A program made the translations under genes and the position numbers. Positions 28,107 to 36,393 of a stretch of 64,000 nt of DNA are shown here, piece by piece (within the stretch, counting starts at the first letter, position 1; every line of letters begins with the position of its first letter). Origin of the DNA: Lunatimonas salinarum (lineage in GTDB: Bacteria; Bacteroidota; Bacteroidia; Cytophagales; Cyclobacteriaceae); assembly GCF_017811155.1 (NCBI RefSeq), contig NZ_JACVCV010000003.1:248001-312000 (forward strand), written 5' to 3'. The notes below the pieces were generated by a model that saw nothing but the letters and a program-made list of their open reading frames with translations, was not told the DNA's origin and did no database searches.

Positions 28107-29468
28107 TCACACAGAATCCGCCAACCGGATCAGCTCCTTACGTATTCGTTGCTCCGCATCCCCATCTAAATTACTTATCCTGCACCTCCAGGTTTCGTAT
28201 CCACCCTTTTCCAATTCAAGGGCCGGAGGGATATAGCCGAAATTGCCATTTGCGAGCGTAATGGAAAAATAGGGACTTGAAATTTCTTCTTTCAATTTGA
28301 GTCCGGTTGACGCGAAAACCTCGCCGGGCAATGCGCCTATCCTTACCGAACCTATCCTAAAACACTGCAACGGCACCTTAGCCTCAACGGGATAGGCTGC
28401 TAGCAAGCACTGTTCCCTCGCATAAAGCTTTTGCCAACCGGCATAATCCGCCTGTAGGTATTCAAAGCCGCCCTCTTCCATCCGTTCCTTTGCCGATTCC
28501 AGTTCCTGGTCAGAAGGCATACGCCTTACAAGCGACACTGCATCAGTCACCACTCCCAGAACAGGATCAGACTCCCATTGGATATCATCCAGCTTCTGGA
28601 TAAGCTTGGATGCCAAATCTGACCCGATCAGGGCACTTTTCGCGAAATCACCGGCAGGGTAAAGACTTGGGTTGTGAAAATCCCAAATGTTCACATCCCC
28701 GCTGGTGCCGTTACTCATGATGCCCACAAAGTCCTCACCTGCACATAACTCTGCCTGTAGCGATCGGGCAAAATAACCAAAATAGTCGGCAGAAATGGTC
28801 CCATTCTTCCAATCGCCTACATAATGCAAGCCATAATTTGCCAAAACGCTGATCCATTTACCCGAGATACTTTTCAACGCCAAAAACGACAATTCGGGAT
28901 CCGGCTTGGCAATAGGTCGAATGATCTTGCACTCAACACCAAAGGGATTGGTCTTTATTTTGTCTGCCTTTCCTGTAACGGGATTGAGCGGCAAAAAATC
29001 TGCTTCCATCTCATACCTTCTACACCGAAGATGCTCCGGAGCCATGACCTTGCCATAACCAAACAGAGCCGGCTCAAGACGGTTAATGGCAGCGTCCACG
29101 GCTTCCACTATCCGTCCGGGTAGCCACTGCCTATAGGCCAAATCTGCCTGTACAAAATGAACTTCCTCTACAGCACCTGCTGCATGGGTGTGGGTACTAC
29201 TAATCAGTATATTCTCAGGCGCTATGCCGGTTTGGGCCTGTATCAGACTTTTTACTTGATCCAACAGTTCCTGCCCCATGACACAGATATCCACCACCAC
29301 AAATACCAAAAAAGTTTCGGCACGTCGAAGCACCAGGGCCTTCGCAAAAAGCGGGTCATGGATAGAAGTAGCATAATGAGGAACAAAGTCACCGTTGATC
29401 ACGGTTCCCAACCGTGGGGTGGTCTCCACCTGTGCTGCACCGGCATACAATCCTGTAGTACTGTTCAT
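28107..29468 (-). CDS. Ceramidase-fold hydrolase, no signal peptide
   Basis: A 453-residue protein of the neutral/alkaline ceramidase N-terminal family (PF04734-like). It begins YAGAAQVETTPRLGTVINGD and has the zinc segment LISSTHTHAAGAV, then VLANYGLHYVGD and IMSNGTSGDVNIWDF. The family includes amidases that split ceramide, but environmental members are mostly uncharacterised. Unlike its paralogue at 52243-54522 it has no signal peptide and no C-terminal DUF1080 domain, so it is probably cytoplasmic. It is the last gene of the operon running from 35338 and starts 72 bases after the M19 dipeptidase gene. Confidence 0.8.
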   Translation of the reverse strand: MNSTTGLYAGAAQVETTPRLGTVINGDFVPHYATSIHDPLFAKALVLRRAETFLVFVVVDICVMGQELLDQVKSLIQAQTGIAPENILISSTHTHAAGAVEEVHFVQADLAYRQWLPGRIVEAVDAAINRLEPALFGYGKVMAPEHLRCRRYEMEADFLPLNPVTGKADKIKTNPFGVECKIIRPIAKPDPELSFLALKSISGKWISVLANYGLHYVGDWKNGTISADYFGYFARSLQAELCAGEDFVGIMSNGTSGDVNIWDFHNPSLYPAGDFAKSALIGSDLASKLIQKLDDIQWESDPVLGVVTDAVSLVRRMPSDQELESAKERMEEGGFEYLQADYAGWQKLYAREQCLLAAYPVEAKVPLQCFRIGSVRIGALPGEVFASTGLKLKEEISSPYFSITLANGNFGYIPPALELEKGGYETWRCRISNLDGDAEQRIRKELIRLADSV

Positions 29469-29540
29469 CTGTTTATCATTTTTTATTAGCAGCTAGCTAT
29501 CCGCTTTCTGAAAGCTCCATTTTGCCGTCATCAGAACCTT

Positions 29541-30626
29541 TTAGACTGGTAAGCTTGCCCGCAGGAAACGTAGCCAATTGCCATGAAATATCCGATCTAT
29601 ATCCTCTGAACTGTATCCCCTTTTATCCAACGACTCTTCGAATTTTTGGAGATCTGCCACGCTGTTGAGATCCCAGGGAGATTGCTCGGTACCAAAGATC
29701 CCATCCAAATCACTGCCTATAGCCACATGGTGGGTATTTCCGGCCAGCTGACAGATATGGTCCCAGTGATCGATCAGTTGCTCTAGCCGTATATCCAGTT
29801 GCCAAGGGTCGGACACCGTGTCAATGAACCGTATATCCATTGCCCAGCAATCCAACATGCCCCCAATCACCGCGCCTCTTTGAACCAGCCGTCTGATTTG
29901 CGCATCCGTTAACTGCCGTTGGTTAGGAACAATTTTCCGCACGTTGTGATGACTGGCCCATACAGGACCTTTGTACAGATCCATGGCCTGATCAAATCCT
30001 TTATCCGTAAGATGGGTAACGTCAAGAATCAGGTTCAAACGACCCATCCCCTCCAACAGCTGTTCTCCCAAGGGGGTAATCGGGCCTTCCGTTTTTGTGC
30101 CGGGAGCATACCTCCCCGGCCCGAAATGCGACAAACCCAACGCGCGTACGCCATACGCATAGGCCTTATCCAGGTAAGAAACCTCTACTAAGGAGTCCGC
30201 TCCTTCCAAACTGAGAATATAGCCTATGGGCTTATCCGCATCGGGCACTGCTTCATCTTCCCAAAGGGCTACCATTTCGTCCAAATCCCGTCGGGTCAGA
30301 ATCTGTCTCATTTCCCCAGCTGATTCCATTTCCCGGTACCAAGCCAGTTGGGCTTGGGTCATGGCCCAGGCCTGCTGAGGTGAATTCCAACCCGGAAGTG
30401 CAGAATCGGGCGGTGAATACCGTGCCAGTTGCGTTGCCACGACAATTCCTACCTTGCCTTTTCGAAGCTCTGGAAGCGTCACTGTTCCTTTGCCCCTGTC
30501 CGGCTTGTCCTTCATGTGCATTTCCATCTGCCGTACCTGGCTAAGCTCAAGCCGCAGATCCCGGTTCCACTCAATGGCATTCATGGCCAAATCCAGATGC
30601 CCATCAATGATCAGCCTCCTTTGCAT
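29541..30626 (-). CDS. M19-family (renal-type) dipeptidase
   Basis: A 361-residue zinc dipeptidase of the amidohydrolase fold. The dinuclear-site ligands are recognisable: His-x-Asp in IDGHLDLAM, the bridging Glu in LSLEGADS, His in LDVTHLTDKG and His in WASHHNVR. The late DGIFGTEQSP segment is also typical. M19 enzymes hydrolyse dipeptides, including those with D-residues, and some related N-acyl amino acid bonds. There is no signal peptide, so action is cytoplasmic. It lies 5 bases after the RidA gene. In this setting it may remove an amino-acyl group from an imported conjugate, which is inference. Confidence 0.9.
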   Translation of the reverse strand: MQRRLIIDGHLDLAMNAIEWNRDLRLELSQVRQMEMHMKDKPDRGKGTVTLPELRKGKVGIVVATQLARYSPPDSALPGWNSPQQAWAMTQAQLAWYREMESAGEMRQILTRRDLDEMVALWEDEAVPDADKPIGYILSLEGADSLVEVSYLDKAYAYGVRALGLSHFGPGRYAPGTKTEGPITPLGEQLLEGMGRLNLILDVTHLTDKGFDQAMDLYKGPVWASHHNVRKIVPNQRQLTDAQIRRLVQRGAVIGGMLDCWAMDIRFIDTVSDPWQLDIRLEQLIDHWDHICQLAGNTHHVAIGSDLDGIFGTEQSPWDLNSVADLQKFEESLDKRGYSSEDIDRIFHGNWLRFLRASLPV

Positions 30627-30631
30627 GTCAA

Positions 30632-31018
30632 TCAGGCGGTAGGGATTTTAACAATACAATCTATTTCTACCTTTAGTCCTTCTGCCAATACAGACTGCAC
30701 CGTCGTTCGAGCGGGCTTTACGCCGGTAAAATAGGATGCATATACCCGATTGTACCGGTCAAACTCACGGATATCGGCCAAATGCACGGTACATTTGACG
30801 ATATCGTTCATGGTAGCCCCGGCGGCTTCCACGATCGCCTTTATGTTTTCCAGGGTTCTGACGGTTTCTTCCTCAATCGTACCCAAGACAAAACGGGAAG
30901 TCTCAAAATCAACGGCTGCCTGACCGGAAACAAACAAGAAACCGTCTATCAAAACCGCATCAGAATACGCTCCGGTGACAAAATTTTCATCTCTTTTTGG
31001 ATGTACTATCTTTTTCAT
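30632..31018 (-). CDS. RidA-family enamine/imine deaminase
   Basis: A 128-residue protein with the YjgF/YER057c/UK114 fold. It begins KKIVHPKRDENFVTGAYSDAV and has VDFETSRFVLGTIEEETVRTLENIKA, VKCTVHLADIREFDRYN and the catalytic-type Arg in GVKPARTTVQ. RidA proteins hydrolyse reactive enamine or imine intermediates released by PLP enzymes. That fits the presence of two aminotransferases in the neighbouring operon. It is the sixth gene of the operon, 24 bases after the SDR gene. Confidence 0.93.
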   Translation of the reverse strand: MKKIVHPKRDENFVTGAYSDAVLIDGFLFVSGQAAVDFETSRFVLGTIEEETVRTLENIKAIVEAAGATMNDIVKCTVHLADIREFDRYNRVYASYFTGVKPARTTVQSVLAEGLKVEIDCIVKIPTA

Positions 31019-31042
31019 ATCTACGCTAGTTAATTAACCTAT

Positions 31043-31864
31043 TTACATCGTGGTCCAACCACCGTCAACCACCAAGTTATGTCCGGTCATAAAAGAAGAG
31101 GCTGATGAAAGAAGAAAACAAACGGCTCCAGCCACTTCATGGGCCCTTCCGACACGCTTTAACAGCGTTTTATCCGCCAGCCGCTGCACAAATTCCGGAT
31201 GGGAATGCCTTACTTCGGGACCAGGAAAAGGCCCTGGAGAAACGCAATTACACCGTACGCCCCGCTTGCCGTATTGCATAGCGAAATATTTGGTCAGTTG
31301 TATAATTCCCGCCTTGCCTACCCCATACTCAATTGGATTGGGATTCATTGGTGCTTCGTACACAGCGGGGTCTGGAGAAACCATCCCATACATACTACCA
31401 AAGGTCACAAAACTACCTCCACCTGCCTGCGCCATCAGCTCGCAAACCTTTCTGCCGAATACAAAACCAGCGGTCAGGCCTATCTCATTTACCCTATTAA
31501 AGTCGGCTGCTGATAAATCGGCAAACGCCTTCCCTGACGCCGCATAGGTCAGGTTGACCACCCCGTTAGGTACTCCAAACTCAGACGAAAGCAAGGAGGT
31601 AAATGCCTCCACCTGTTCCTCTTCGGCAATATCCAAGGACACAGGGATCACTTGTGGAAACAACTCTTCCTGACCCACAAAGTCTTTGCTCTTGCTTCCC
31701 AAATCGGCACAGATAACCCTTGCCCCGGCGGAGGCCAACATTTTCACTAAGGACTGCCCCAGGTACCCGGCACCTCCTAGCACCCAGAAAAGCTTACCCC
31801 GCAGCCCAAAAGCACTTTCAAAATCTTCCTCGCTATGGCTGGCCTTATCATGCATTGAGTCCAC
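31043..31864 (-). CDS. SDR-family oxidoreductase (canonical active site)
   Basis: A 273-residue NAD(P)-dependent short-chain dehydrogenase. It has a dinucleotide motif (VLGGAGYLGQSL) and the Ser-Tyr-Lys active site: Ser in VTFGSMYG, then Tyr and Lys in IEYGVGKAGI. The C-terminus DGGWT is typical. It overlaps the upstream SDR gene by 17 bases, and the two are related in sequence. It probably oxidises a hydroxyl group of a sugar acid or amino sugar intermediate. The substrate cannot be read. Confidence 0.92.
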   Translation of the reverse strand: MDSMHDKASHSEEDFESAFGLRGKLFWVLGGAGYLGQSLVKMLASAGARVICADLGSKSKDFVGQEELFPQVIPVSLDIAEEEQVEAFTSLLSSEFGVPNGVVNLTYAASGKAFADLSAADFNRVNEIGLTAGFVFGRKVCELMAQAGGGSFVTFGSMYGMVSPDPAVYEAPMNPNPIEYGVGKAGIIQLTKYFAMQYGKRGVRCNCVSPGPFPGPEVRHSHPEFVQRLADKTLLKRVGRAHEVAGAVCFLLSSASSFMTGHNLVVDGGWTTM

Positions 31865-32624
31865 CGTCCATCAAGATGTTTTCTCCATTGATATAGGCTC
31901 CTGCGTCAGAGGCCAGCAACACTGCCAACCCTTTTATGTCATCGGTATTGGCCATGCGTCGCATAGGCACTTTACGGCAATAATTATCCAAAAAAGCCTG
32001 GGGCTGATGGTTAAAAAGTCCTCCGGGACTGATACAATTGAACCTGATGTTCTTTCCGGCATGCATCTTCGCCATAAAACGGGTTATGTTGATCAGTCCG
32101 GCGTTGTGAAAAAAATAATCAGGCGGAAGATCTCCCATGGTGGTGCCTTCGTAGTTCGATAAATCCGGCCCTTTCATGCCCATCATGGAAGCGATATTGA
32201 TCACCGATCCTCCACCAGAGGCGATGATCAAATCTGTCAGCTTTCTGAGCAGGTCCATCATACCAGTCGCATTGACCTGCATAGATTCTGAAAACTGACT
32301 AATCGGTGCCCTATAGCCCTTCATTGGTCGTGAAACTGCATTATTGACAAATACATGCAATCGCCCGAACTCAGCCAGCAGCTCTTCCCGAAAAGCCGCT
32401 ACAGACTCCGGAATACCTTGGTCCAGCTCCATGGGGAAGACCCGCAGACCCTGTGCCTGATACGCTTCGGCGGTCCTCTGCGCCGAAGCGAGTTCCCGGG
32501 AGGTGGTAATCACCGTTCCGCCCGCTTCGGCCAAACCTTCTACCAAACACTTGCCGTATTGCCCCGATCCACCGGTCACAACGATGACCTTTTCTTTTAA
32601 ACTCAATAATTCGTTTACGTGCAT
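31848..32624 (-). CDS. SDR-family protein lacking the catalytic lysine
   Basis: A 258-residue short-chain dehydrogenase fold. The coenzyme motif is intact (VVTGGSGQYGKCL, residues 15-27), as are NNA, Ser146 (NIASMMG) and Tyr170. The position four residues after the Tyr, normally Lys, is Asn174 (DYFFHNAG). The Lys is needed to bind the nicotinamide ribose and lower the Tyr pKa, so activity is likely weak or absent. It overlaps the canonical SDR gene downstream, and an active/inactive pair working together is plausible. The C-terminus (ENILMDGGLNA) is normal. Confidence 0.88.
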   Translation of the reverse strand: MHVNELLSLKEKVIVVTGGSGQYGKCLVEGLAEAGGTVITTSRELASAQRTAEAYQAQGLRVFPMELDQGIPESVAAFREELLAEFGRLHVFVNNAVSRPMKGYRAPISQFSESMQVNATGMMDLLRKLTDLIIASGGGSVINIASMMGMKGPDLSNYEGTTMGDLPPDYFFHNAGLINITRFMAKMHAGKNIRFNCISPGGLFNHQPQAFLDNYCRKVPMRRMANTDDIKGLAVLLASDAGAYINGENILMDGGLNA

Positions 32625-32626
32625 AC

Positions 32627-33550
32627 TTATTTTTTCAATGGTACCACAATCCCTCCATGATCCAAACTCGTTTGAGCACCTATTACGGTTTGGATGATGC
32701 GGTAGGTTTTACCAAAACCCAAGCGGCTAGCTCCTTCTTCCACGGACCGGACGAATTCCAACATATTATCCCGAAACATGCTGTAGGAGTTGCGGATGTC
32801 GGCCAGACGCCATCCATCGCTTCCGAAAAAGGAAAGCTGAAAGGTACCGCAAATATCCGAAAACAGGTGAATGCTCGCCTTAATGCCTCCTTCAAATTCC
32901 ATTACAACCGTGTCCCGGTCCCGCTCGCCCACGTGACGAACCCAAAGTGGAACGGGATCATTCAAGGTACTGAAAAGCGCTTCCACCAAGTGCACCCCAT
33001 ATTTTTTCCAGTCCTTTTTCCCGACAGCGGTCACCAAGTGGATCTTGCCCAAGGCCCCCAACTCTGTCTTAACCGTCCGACACTCCTGTGCGTAGCGCAT
33101 TGACGAACAGGACATGAGGAACTTTCCCGCCGCCACTTGGCCCGCAAAGTATTCCAAATCCTCCTGGCTAAACGCCAATGGCTTATCCACAAATACCGGA
33201 ACATCAGCATCTAAAAAGGGCTTGGCCATGGCCACGTGATATTCCGGATCATCCCTAGCCAAAATCACGGCATCGACTTCGCCCACCATGTCTTCCAGTT
33301 TCTCGGCCAAATAGGGTATTTTAGAAGATTTGGCAATACTTTCACTGATTTCCAAGTCCTGAGTCCAAACGTGCGTCACCCTGGCACCGGGAATTCCCAA
33401 CGTGTCACGGTTTGCCTGAAGGTAGGCAGATACCGCCGGATAGCCGATCTCTGCGATCACCTTTCCATCAAAAGATCCATTGATAATCGCAGACCAAGAA
33501 TAAGGATGTGCATTTCCGGGACTCATGCCTAATATTCCAATTCGTATCAT
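32627..33550 (-). CDS. Gfo/Idh/MocA-family oxidoreductase
   Basis: A 307-residue NAD(P)-dependent oxidoreductase with an N-terminal Rossmann fold. The dinucleotide loop is unusual (IGILGMSPGNAHPYSW). The family's EKP signature appears as FVDKPLAFS near residue 120. The C-terminal half follows the usual beta-sheet dimer domain (GKIHLVTAVGKKDWKKYGVHLVEA). Members oxidise or reduce sugars, inositols and related cyclic polyols. It lies 2 bases from the downstream SDR gene and 16 bases from the upstream aldo/keto reductase gene, so it is translated from the same operon. Confidence 0.88.
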   Translation of the reverse strand: MIRIGILGMSPGNAHPYSWSAIINGSFDGKVIAEIGYPAVSAYLQANRDTLGIPGARVTHVWTQDLEISESIAKSSKIPYLAEKLEDMVGEVDAVILARDDPEYHVAMAKPFLDADVPVFVDKPLAFSQEDLEYFAGQVAAGKFLMSCSSMRYAQECRTVKTELGALGKIHLVTAVGKKDWKKYGVHLVEALFSTLNDPVPLWVRHVGERDRDTVVMEFEGGIKASIHLFSDICGTFQLSFFGSDGWRLADIRNSYSMFRDNMLEFVRSVEEGASRLGFGKTYRIIQTVIGAQTSLDHGGIVVPLKK

Positions 33551-33566
33551 ATGATAATCCTTACGT

Positions 33567-34523
33567 TTAGGTTAGCCACCCCATTCGATCCCAATGAGGT
33601 AAGTTGATAAATTCAGGATCCGGAAATGCAAGCCGCTTTACGGCATCGAAGATTTCCTCATCCAGTTGGGATTTATGCGCCGCCCCCACCGCCTGAAGGA
33701 GGTATTTTTCCTGATCAATACCCACCAATACCGAGGATACCGCCTCAAAAGAAAGGGCAAAACGAATAGCTAAGGTGGGTAGATCGATATCCATTGTACC
33801 TGCCAGGTCGGCTAACTTTTGTATATGCCGTTCCACACGCTCAAGGGGTAAAGGAAGGCCCTTTCCCCGATCGCTCAACAGGCCCTTCAGCAACACCGAA
33901 CGGATTACCAGACCCACATTGCTTTTGGCAGCAGACTCAAAGACGGCAGCCTGACGTTGATCCAATATATTAAAAGGCAATTGGACTACCTGCCATACAC
34001 CACTTTTAATGGCTAAGGTTGACTCGGAGGCCGAGTAGGTTGATGCTCCTATGCTACGAACCTTTCCGGCATCCCTAAGTGCCAGAAAAGCCTCGATTAT
34101 TTCTTCGCACTGTAGGATTTCTTCATCCGCCTGATGCAACATGAATAGATCCAGGTAATCGGTACGCAACGCACACAGACTTTCCTCCGCTGATTGATGT
34201 ATGATGCGGGTTAGTTCACCTGTCGCTGGCAACTGTCCTCTCTGATCTCGGAAGTGCCGGCATTTAGAGCAGATAACCACCTGTTCCCTCTTGGACGCAA
34301 ATGCGATTCCCATCAGGCGTTCCGAATCTCCATACATGCGTGCTGTATCAAAAAAATTAATACCCTCTTCCAAGGATCGGTTTAATAGATTTACGGCCTC
34401 TCTTTCCTGCAACATATCCGCCTCGGAACGTATGCCTATTCCATAAGGCATGCCTATTTCCACGCCGCCAAACGCTATTTCAGACACACGCAGACCGGTG
34501 CTTCCCAAATCAACGTACCTCAT
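33567..34523 (-). CDS. Aldo/keto reductase
   Basis: A 318-residue NAD(P)H-dependent TIM-barrel oxidoreductase. The catalytic tetrad is present: Asp and Tyr in FFDTARMYGDSE, Lys in VVICSKCRH and His in LFMLHQAD. The start MRYVDLGSTGLRVSEIAFGG and the later ASTYSAS are typical of sugar-active subfamilies such as L-galactose or L-fucose dehydrogenase relatives. It overlaps the aldolase gene by four bases, indicating translational coupling. The substrate is unknown. Confidence 0.92.
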   Translation of the reverse strand: MRYVDLGSTGLRVSEIAFGGVEIGMPYGIGIRSEADMLQEREAVNLLNRSLEEGINFFDTARMYGDSERLMGIAFASKREQVVICSKCRHFRDQRGQLPATGELTRIIHQSAEESLCALRTDYLDLFMLHQADEEILQCEEIIEAFLALRDAGKVRSIGASTYSASESTLAIKSGVWQVVQLPFNILDQRQAAVFESAAKSNVGLVIRSVLLKGLLSDRGKGLPLPLERVERHIQKLADLAGTMDIDLPTLAIRFALSFEAVSSVLVGIDQEKYLLQAVGAAHKSQLDEEIFDAVKRLAFPDPEFINLPHWDRMGWLT

Positions 34524-35338
34524 TGCTTATCTCTGGAATGGTAATAGGAATTTCCTTCGATCTTGGAAGGGGCAGAGGGTACCTCACTCAGGAGTTTTTG
34601 GCAATATTGGGTGAGCCCCACCACATCTGCACCGATACTTACGAACTGATAACCCATGGCATACAAGTCGTTCAGCTGACTTACACCTCCTGTCGTTCCG
34701 GCAAACTTTCCATACTTGGCAGCAACTTCGGCTACCCGTTTTCTGGCTTCCTGAATCTTAGGGTGAGTCCATTCACCCGGTGCACCTATGCCCTGACTGA
34801 AATCTCCGGGACCAAAAAAAAGCATGTCAAAGCCATCCAAGGCTGCAATTTCTTCAATCGCCTCCAACGCCTCGGGGTCTTCAATCTGAAAAATCACAAA
34901 ACGTTCGGTATTTGCATCTCGGAGGTACTGCTTGAAATCGAGGGCTGTATAGGCCCCATCTGCATTCCCTCCGTCGATGGCCCGTAAGCCAACGGGGTGA
35001 AAACGTACCTGACGCACTACGGCGGCACCATCCCCGATACTCATTACGTGGGGCACCATGATACCTGCCGCATCCAACTCCAACGGTTTTACATAGTCGC
35101 TATAGCTTCCCCTCGGAACTCTTACCACTACGTCTTTGCCATGGGCCTTTGCCGCCCATATCTGGGAAGCCAATATGGACCAATCCTGTCCAATATGCTC
35201 CTGGTCTACCCAAATGCAGTCAAATCCAGCAAATGCAGCAATCTCCACCGATCGGGCATCCGCCAGGTTAATTTTAAAGCAGGTGACCTTTTCACCGGCT
35301 CGTAATTTTTTCAGCACAAGGCTCTTTCTCATTTCCAT
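34520..35338 (-). CDS. HpcH/HpaI-family class II aldolase
   Basis: A 272-residue metal-dependent aldolase of the HpcH/HpaI (citrate lyase beta-like) family. Active-site elements are visible: WVDQEHIGQDW, RVPRGSYSD, the metal-binding Glu in FQIEDPEALEAIEEI and the Asp in MLFFGPGDFSQGIG. Family members such as RhmA and GarL cleave 2-keto-3-deoxy sugar acids to pyruvate and an aldehyde. It is the first gene of an eight-gene operon of dehydrogenases and hydrolases. That position supports a role as the final C-C cleavage step of a sugar-acid pathway, which is inference. Confidence 0.9.
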   Translation of the reverse strand: MEMRKSLVLKKLRAGEKVTCFKINLADARSVEIAAFAGFDCIWVDQEHIGQDWSILASQIWAAKAHGKDVVVRVPRGSYSDYVKPLELDAAGIMVPHVMSIGDGAAVVRQVRFHPVGLRAIDGGNADGAYTALDFKQYLRDANTERFVIFQIEDPEALEAIEEIAALDGFDMLFFGPGDFSQGIGAPGEWTHPKIQEARKRVAEVAAKYGKFAGTTGGVSQLNDLYAMGYQFVSIGADVVGLTQYCQKLLSEVPSAPSKIEGNSYYHSRDKQ

Positions 35339-35368
35339 GGTATGCAGATCTTTAAATCACCCGATTAC

Positions 35369-35376
35369 CAAAGATA
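35369..35376 (-). promoter_or_regulatory. -7 box for the aldolase operon
   Basis: TATCTTTG on the minus strand matches TAnnTTTG and lies about 30 bases before the aldolase start. Confidence 0.5.
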
Positions 35377-35388
35377 CCGGAACCGGTA
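35375..35388 (-). promoter_or_regulatory. Inverted repeat abutting the -7 box (operator candidate)
   Basis: TACCGG and CCGGTA form perfect 6-bp arms separated by 2 bases. The promoter-proximal arm shares two bases with the -7 box. A regulator bound here would cover the promoter of the aldolase operon. The protein is unknown. Confidence 0.4.
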
Positions 35389-35502
35389 CGATATGGCTAT
35401 TACTTTCTGATAGAATCCTGATACTTTTTTACGGCGGCTTAATAAGGGGCTTTTTGGAATAAAAAAGTTCCAAAACAATCAAAAAGTAATCGTATGAGTG
35501 CT

Positions 35503-35740
35503 TTTTTTTCACCACCGATTTACACAGATTTGCACAGATTTTCTTTGAAGCTTTGGCCATCGTTTAAAGTTTTTACCCAATTCAAAACCTCATCTGTGGT
35601 AATCTGAGCTATCTGGGGTGTGTTTTTTTCACCACCGATTTACACAGATTTGCACAGATTTTCTTTGAAGCTTTGGCCATCGTTTAAAGTTTTTACCCAA
35701 TTCAAAACCTCATCTGTGGTAATCTGAGCTATCTGGGGTG
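35503..35740. repeat. Two-copy 118-bp perfect tandem repeat
   Basis: Bases 35503-35620 and 35623-35740 are identical, with a period of 120. Each unit contains the short internal repeat CACAGATTTGCACAGATT. No open frame of note lies inside. The block sits directly downstream of the GxxExxY gene and fills most of the gap between the two catabolic operons. Confidence 0.95.
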
Positions 35741-35747
35741 CCGCCTT

Positions 35748-36119
35748 TTACATTATTATTCTGTTAATCCCTTTTCTCATATCCTGGACGTTGAAATTGA
35801 GCAATAAGCCCAACTTCAACCCCGTCAGTTTTAAATAGGTCATTAATTGTGCTTTGTGAATGGGAGCGATTTCATCCACAGATTTTAATTCAAGTATGAC
35901 TTGATGATTGACCAAAAGGTCTATTCTATAGCCTGCTTCAAGTCTGATGTTATCGTAAATTACCGGAAGTGGCTTTTGCCTTTCTACAGCCAATCCTGCC
36001 TTTCGCATTTCATACTCCAAACAAACCTCATAGGTAGATTCCAGCAAACCAGGACCCAATTCGGAATGAACCTTATATACACATCCGATTATTTTATAAG
36101 ACAAATCATTCAATTCCAT
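35748..36119 (-). CDS. GxxExxY-family protein (PD-(D/E)xK nuclease-like)
   Basis: A 123-residue protein with the family signature in HSELGPGLLESTYEVCLEYE. It also has a nuclease-like motif, Asp in GYRIDLLVNHQ followed by LELKSVDE, matching the D...ExK core of the PD-(D/E)xK superfamily. The function of the family is unknown. An alternative start lies four codons upstream at 36131. The start is preceded by a short stretch (GGGCACAGAATGACACAGAG on the minus strand) resembling the CACAGA-rich repeats downstream. The gene is unrelated to the catabolic operons around it and looks like an insertion. Confidence 0.85.
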   Translation of the reverse strand: MELNDLSYKIIGCVYKVHSELGPGLLESTYEVCLEYEMRKAGLAVERQKPLPVIYDNIRLEAGYRIDLLVNHQVILELKSVDEIAPIHKAQLMTYLKLTGLKLGLLLNFNVQDMRKGINRIIM

Positions 36120-36371
36120 ACTCTGTGTCATTCTGTGCCCTCTTTAGCTAATCTATGAAAATACTATTAGGGTTTAGCCCAAACCGCAGATATTGCTCGT
36201 TATATAAAACGTGATACAGGCAAATTCACCACTTTTCAACAAAATCATAGCAGGAAAGTAGGCCCTTCTCGTCTCAAATTCCAAAATAAACCAAAACTCG
36301 AAGCGACACTAACCTCATAAACCCAACCAAATATTTCGCCAAAGACATATTTCGCGCAGCATATATCACAC
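36120..36371. other. Non-coding stretch between the GxxExxY gene and the BNR gene
   Basis: No supported gene lies here. It contains the first copy of the 21-bp direct repeat (36348-36368) and otherwise only AT-rich sequence. A promoter for the GxxExxY gene may lie here, but none was identified. Confidence 0.6.
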
Positions 36372-36393
36372 CTATTTCGCGCAGCATATATCA
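36348..36393. repeat. 21-bp direct repeat at the 3' end of the BNR gene
   Basis: TATTTCGCGCAGCATATATC plus A occurs at 36348-36368 and again at 36373-36393, four bases apart. The second copy supplies the last codons and the stop of the BNR gene. Confidence 0.9.

Noticed and set aside
35503-35740. Possible CRISPR array
   Set aside because: Only two units of 118 bp with a 2-base join, no spacers and no cas genes.
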